Assembly (NCBI GenBank): GCA_902765975.1
Contig: CACXBO010000116.1
Location: 1 to 24,224 of the forward strand
Direction: 5' to 3'
Length of the DNA: 24,224 nt
DNA from: Oscillospiraceae bacterium
Lineage (GTDB): Bacteria > Bacillota > Clostridia > Oscillospirales > Oscillospiraceae
Position numbers and translations under genes: made by a program. The notes beneath the pieces were generated by a model. It saw only the letters and a program-made list of their open reading frames with translations, ran no database searches and was not told the DNA's origin. Positions within the stretch are counted from its first letter, which is position 1. Each line of letters begins with the position of its first letter. Positions 22,862 through 24,224 of this stretch are shown in pieces.

Positions 22862-23852
22862 ATGTGTTATTTTTCTTATCTTCCGATCTCTCTTCAGCGG
22901 CCTCTTTTTTCTTTTTCCTTGAAGAACGTGTTGCAAGCTTTATTATCACTACTGTAATCACGGCAACAACTCCGAGCGCGAGGAAAACGGGAAGCACGAT
23001 AATGAACCACTTGAACGCGCCCTTGAGGAAGCTCCAGATCTCCTTAAACGTTGAAGCAAGTCCGTCGCCTATCTCCTCCCAGTAAGTGCGCTGAGGCTCA
23101 ACCACGGTCGTAAGCTCCTTGACCTCCGTAATACTGACCGTAACCGTGCTGTAATCGACCTGATTCTGCCAGTTTCTGAGGCGGCTCGTAACCGATTCAA
23201 TGCTGTATCTGACGTCGGAAAGTCTGGACTCAAGCTCGATCATGTCGCTAACGTTGTCAGCCTTCTCAAGCATTGCAAGCAGACGCTGCTCCTCTACCTT
23301 AAGAGTGTTCAGCCTTGATTCGGAATCGTAAAACTGCTCGGTAATATTCTCAGCCCAGTTTCTCGATTCCGTCACATTCCCTATAGTCCCGAAGTCGTCG
23401 AGGATAGATCTGAAGCCGCTGCTCGGAACGCGGATGATATACTGAGCGGAACGGCGCGGCTCATAGTTATTCCATTTTGAGGAATAGCTCTGACCGGTCA
23501 TATAGCTCGACTCAATGAATCCGCCGTATGCTTTTATCATAGTTTCGAGAGAAGCGAGGGTATCTTCAAACTTTGTTGTTTCAAGCTGGACGCTCGCCGA
23601 GTAGATCATCTTCTCGGCAAAGTCTTTTGCCGTTGTTGCACCGGACGCCTCAGTAAAGCCGCTCTCGTCCGTTCCGGCATATTCATAATTCTCGCTTTGA
23701 GCGGGCTCGGGCGCATAAGGCTCATCCGGATATGCGTCGTAATAGTCGTTTGCATATTCCCTGCCTGCATTCTTATAGCTTCCCGCGGAGCAGGCGGCTA
23801 GCAGTGCCGCAACCATAACAACGGAAAGTATTATCGCTATCTTCTTTTTCAT
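22860..23852 (-). CDS. DUF4349 domain lipoprotein with C-terminal membrane anchor
   Basis: A membrane-associated protein of 330 residues. The N-terminal signal ends in a lipobox (ALLAAC), so Cys21 would be lipidated outside the membrane. A Tyr/Asp/Pro-rich linker (about 25-75) precedes the DUF4349 region (about 78-255), recognised by AEKMIYSASVQLETTKFEDTL, GGFIESSYMTG, RRSAQYIIRVPSSGFRSIL, and the heptad-like LNTLKVEEQRLLAMLEKADNVSDMIELESRLSDVRYSIES stretch (in pieces), a probable coiled coil. One transmembrane helix (about 282-305) and a Lys/Glu-rich cytoplasmic tail follow. Family function is unknown. Two membrane anchors bracketing an extracellular coiled coil suggest a sensor or envelope-spacer role, which is inference. 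It is monocistronic, behind a promoter at 23875-23903. Confidence 0.92.
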   Translation of the reverse strand: MKKKIAIILSVVMVAALLAACSAGSYKNAGREYANDYYDAYPDEPYAPEPAQSENYEYAGTDESGFTEASGATTAKDFAEKMIYSASVQLETTKFEDTLASLETMIKAYGGFIESSYMTGQSYSSKWNNYEPRRSAQYIIRVPSSGFRSILDDFGTIGNVTESRNWAENITEQFYDSESRLNTLKVEEQRLLAMLEKADNVSDMIELESRLSDVRYSIESVTSRLRNWQNQVDYSTVTVSITEVKELTTVVEPQRTYWEEIGDGLASTFKEIWSFLKGAFKWFIIVLPVFLALGVVAVITVVIIKLATRSSRKKKKEAAEERSEDKKNNT

Positions 23853-23874
23853 TTCAAGTTCCCCCTTTGTTTAT

Positions 23875-23903
23875 ATTATATTATCAATCCCCGAGGTTTT
23901 CAA
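23875..23903 (-). promoter_or_regulatory. Promoter of the DUF4349 lipoprotein gene
   Basis: On the minus strand TTGAAA (23898-23903), 17 bases, then TATAAT (23875-23880). A GGGGGA ribosome binding site lies about 8 bases before the ATG at 23852. The leader is only about 15-20 bases. Confidence 0.85.
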
Positions 23904-23914
23904 TTATATGACGC

Positions 23915-23944
23915 AAAAAAAGAGGGAGATGTTCCCTCTTTTTT
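23915..23944. terminator. Bidirectional-type intrinsic terminator after glnQ
   Basis: A perfect 12-bp stem (AAAAAAGAGGGA at 23916-23927 with its complement at 23933-23944) around a 5-base loop, flanked by A and T runs on both sides, so it can work on either strand. It starts 12 bases after the glnQ stop and insulates the lipoprotein promoter. Confidence 0.92.
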
Positions 23945-23956
23945 ATTACAATTCGG

Positions 23957-24224
23957 TTACAAAACTTTATTCAGAAAGCTTTTCAGTCTATCGGACTTTG
24001 GAGCGGAAAATATCTCATCAGGGGTCCCCTCTTCAATCATTTTTCCCTCGTCCATAAAAATCACTCTGTCTCCGACCTCTCTCGCAAAGCCCATCTCGTG
24101 GGTAACTACGACCATTGTCATACCGTTGGCCGCAAGTCTTTTCATAACGTCGAGAACTTCTCCGACCATCTCAGGGTCAAGCGCGCTCGTCGGCTCGTCA
24201 AAAAGCATTACCTCCGGGTCCATC
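23957..24224 (-). CDS. glnQ: Polar amino-acid ABC transporter ATP-binding protein (5' end cut by window edge)
   Basis: Only the last 88-89 residues are in the window. They contain Walker B and the following motifs of an ABC ATPase: VMLFDEPTSALDPEMVGEVL with the D-loop, the switch histidine in VVVTHEMGFAREV, and the terminal VIFMDEGKMIEEGTPDEIF common to GlnQ/ArtP/HisP-type amino acid importers. DEPTSALDPE and HEMGFAREV are specific enough to place it in this subfamily. The real start lies beyond the right edge, so the ATG at 24223 is internal. The permease and binding-protein genes presumably lie upstream, outside the window. The gene name is by subfamily; the transported amino acid cannot be told. 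Confidence 0.93.
   Translation of the reverse strand, partial: MDPEVMLFDEPTSALDPEMVGEVLDVMKRLAANGMTMVVVTHEMGFAREVGDRVIFMDEGKMIEEGTPDEIFSAPKSDRLKSFLNKVL

Overview
The window reads as a chromosomal segment of an anaerobic, Gram-positive, gut-type Clostridia (Oscillospiraceae-like; inferred). The reasons are the NfnAB-type electron-bifurcating transhydrogenase, a ferredoxin-dependent indolepyruvate oxidoreductase, strong GGAGG ribosome binding sites, near-consensus sigma-A promoters, a DUF4349 lipoprotein and a cell-wall-anchored thioester-domain surface protein. Base composition and codon style look even throughout. I see no phage, CRISPR array, rRNA or tRNA gene. I recognise 19 protein genes, of which two (nfnB and glnQ) are cut by the window edges. 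Six have their start moved from the longest open frame, or have an uncommon start, on the basis of ribosome binding sites.

Layout, left to right. (1) 1-1952, minus: nfnA-nfnB, the NADH/ferredoxin/NADPH bifurcating enzyme, with nfnB running off the left edge. (2) 2034-2325, minus: rpsU (S21), with a perfect consensus promoter and a short leader hairpin. (3) 2453-12605, minus: one long co-directional unit, smc-ftsY-rdgB-yhbY-yqeK-lcp-rsfS-leuS. It has overlapping or tightly packed junctions and a good promoter just upstream of smc, whose start codon is TTG. It joins chromosome segregation and SRP receptor genes to the yhbY/yqeK/rsfS ribosome and nucleotide housekeeping cluster. The usual neighbours rnc (before smc) and nadD (before yqeK) are absent. 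(4) 12648-16839, minus: iorA-iorB-paaK-ACT protein, closed by a strong terminator. This operon links aromatic amino acid 2-oxoacids, arylacetyl-CoA and arylacetates, with an ACT-domain protein as probable amino-acid sensor. (5) 16858-19774, plus: acyl-ACP thioesterase, MATE exporter and exodeoxyribonuclease III, translationally coupled (TAATG and ATGA junctions) behind a promoter placed back-to-back with that of iorA. (6) 19779-19900: an elaborate nested inverted repeat filling the convergent intergenic space. (7) 19904-22791, minus: a large sortase-anchored thioester-domain adhesin with a Pro-Glu wall-spanning repeat. (8) 22820-23903, minus: a DUF4349 lipoprotein. (9) 23915-24224, minus: the end of a polar amino-acid ABC transporter ATPase and its terminator.

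Most of the window is ordinary core metabolism and housekeeping. The parts that deserve a second look are the nested palindrome between xth and the adhesin, the thioester adhesin itself, the near-identical Glu-Pro linkers in the adhesin and in the LCP cell-wall ligase, the palindrome inside the adhesin promoter spacer, and the Ior-PaaK-ACT operon. I did not find evidence of a defence system or any clearly new multi-gene system.
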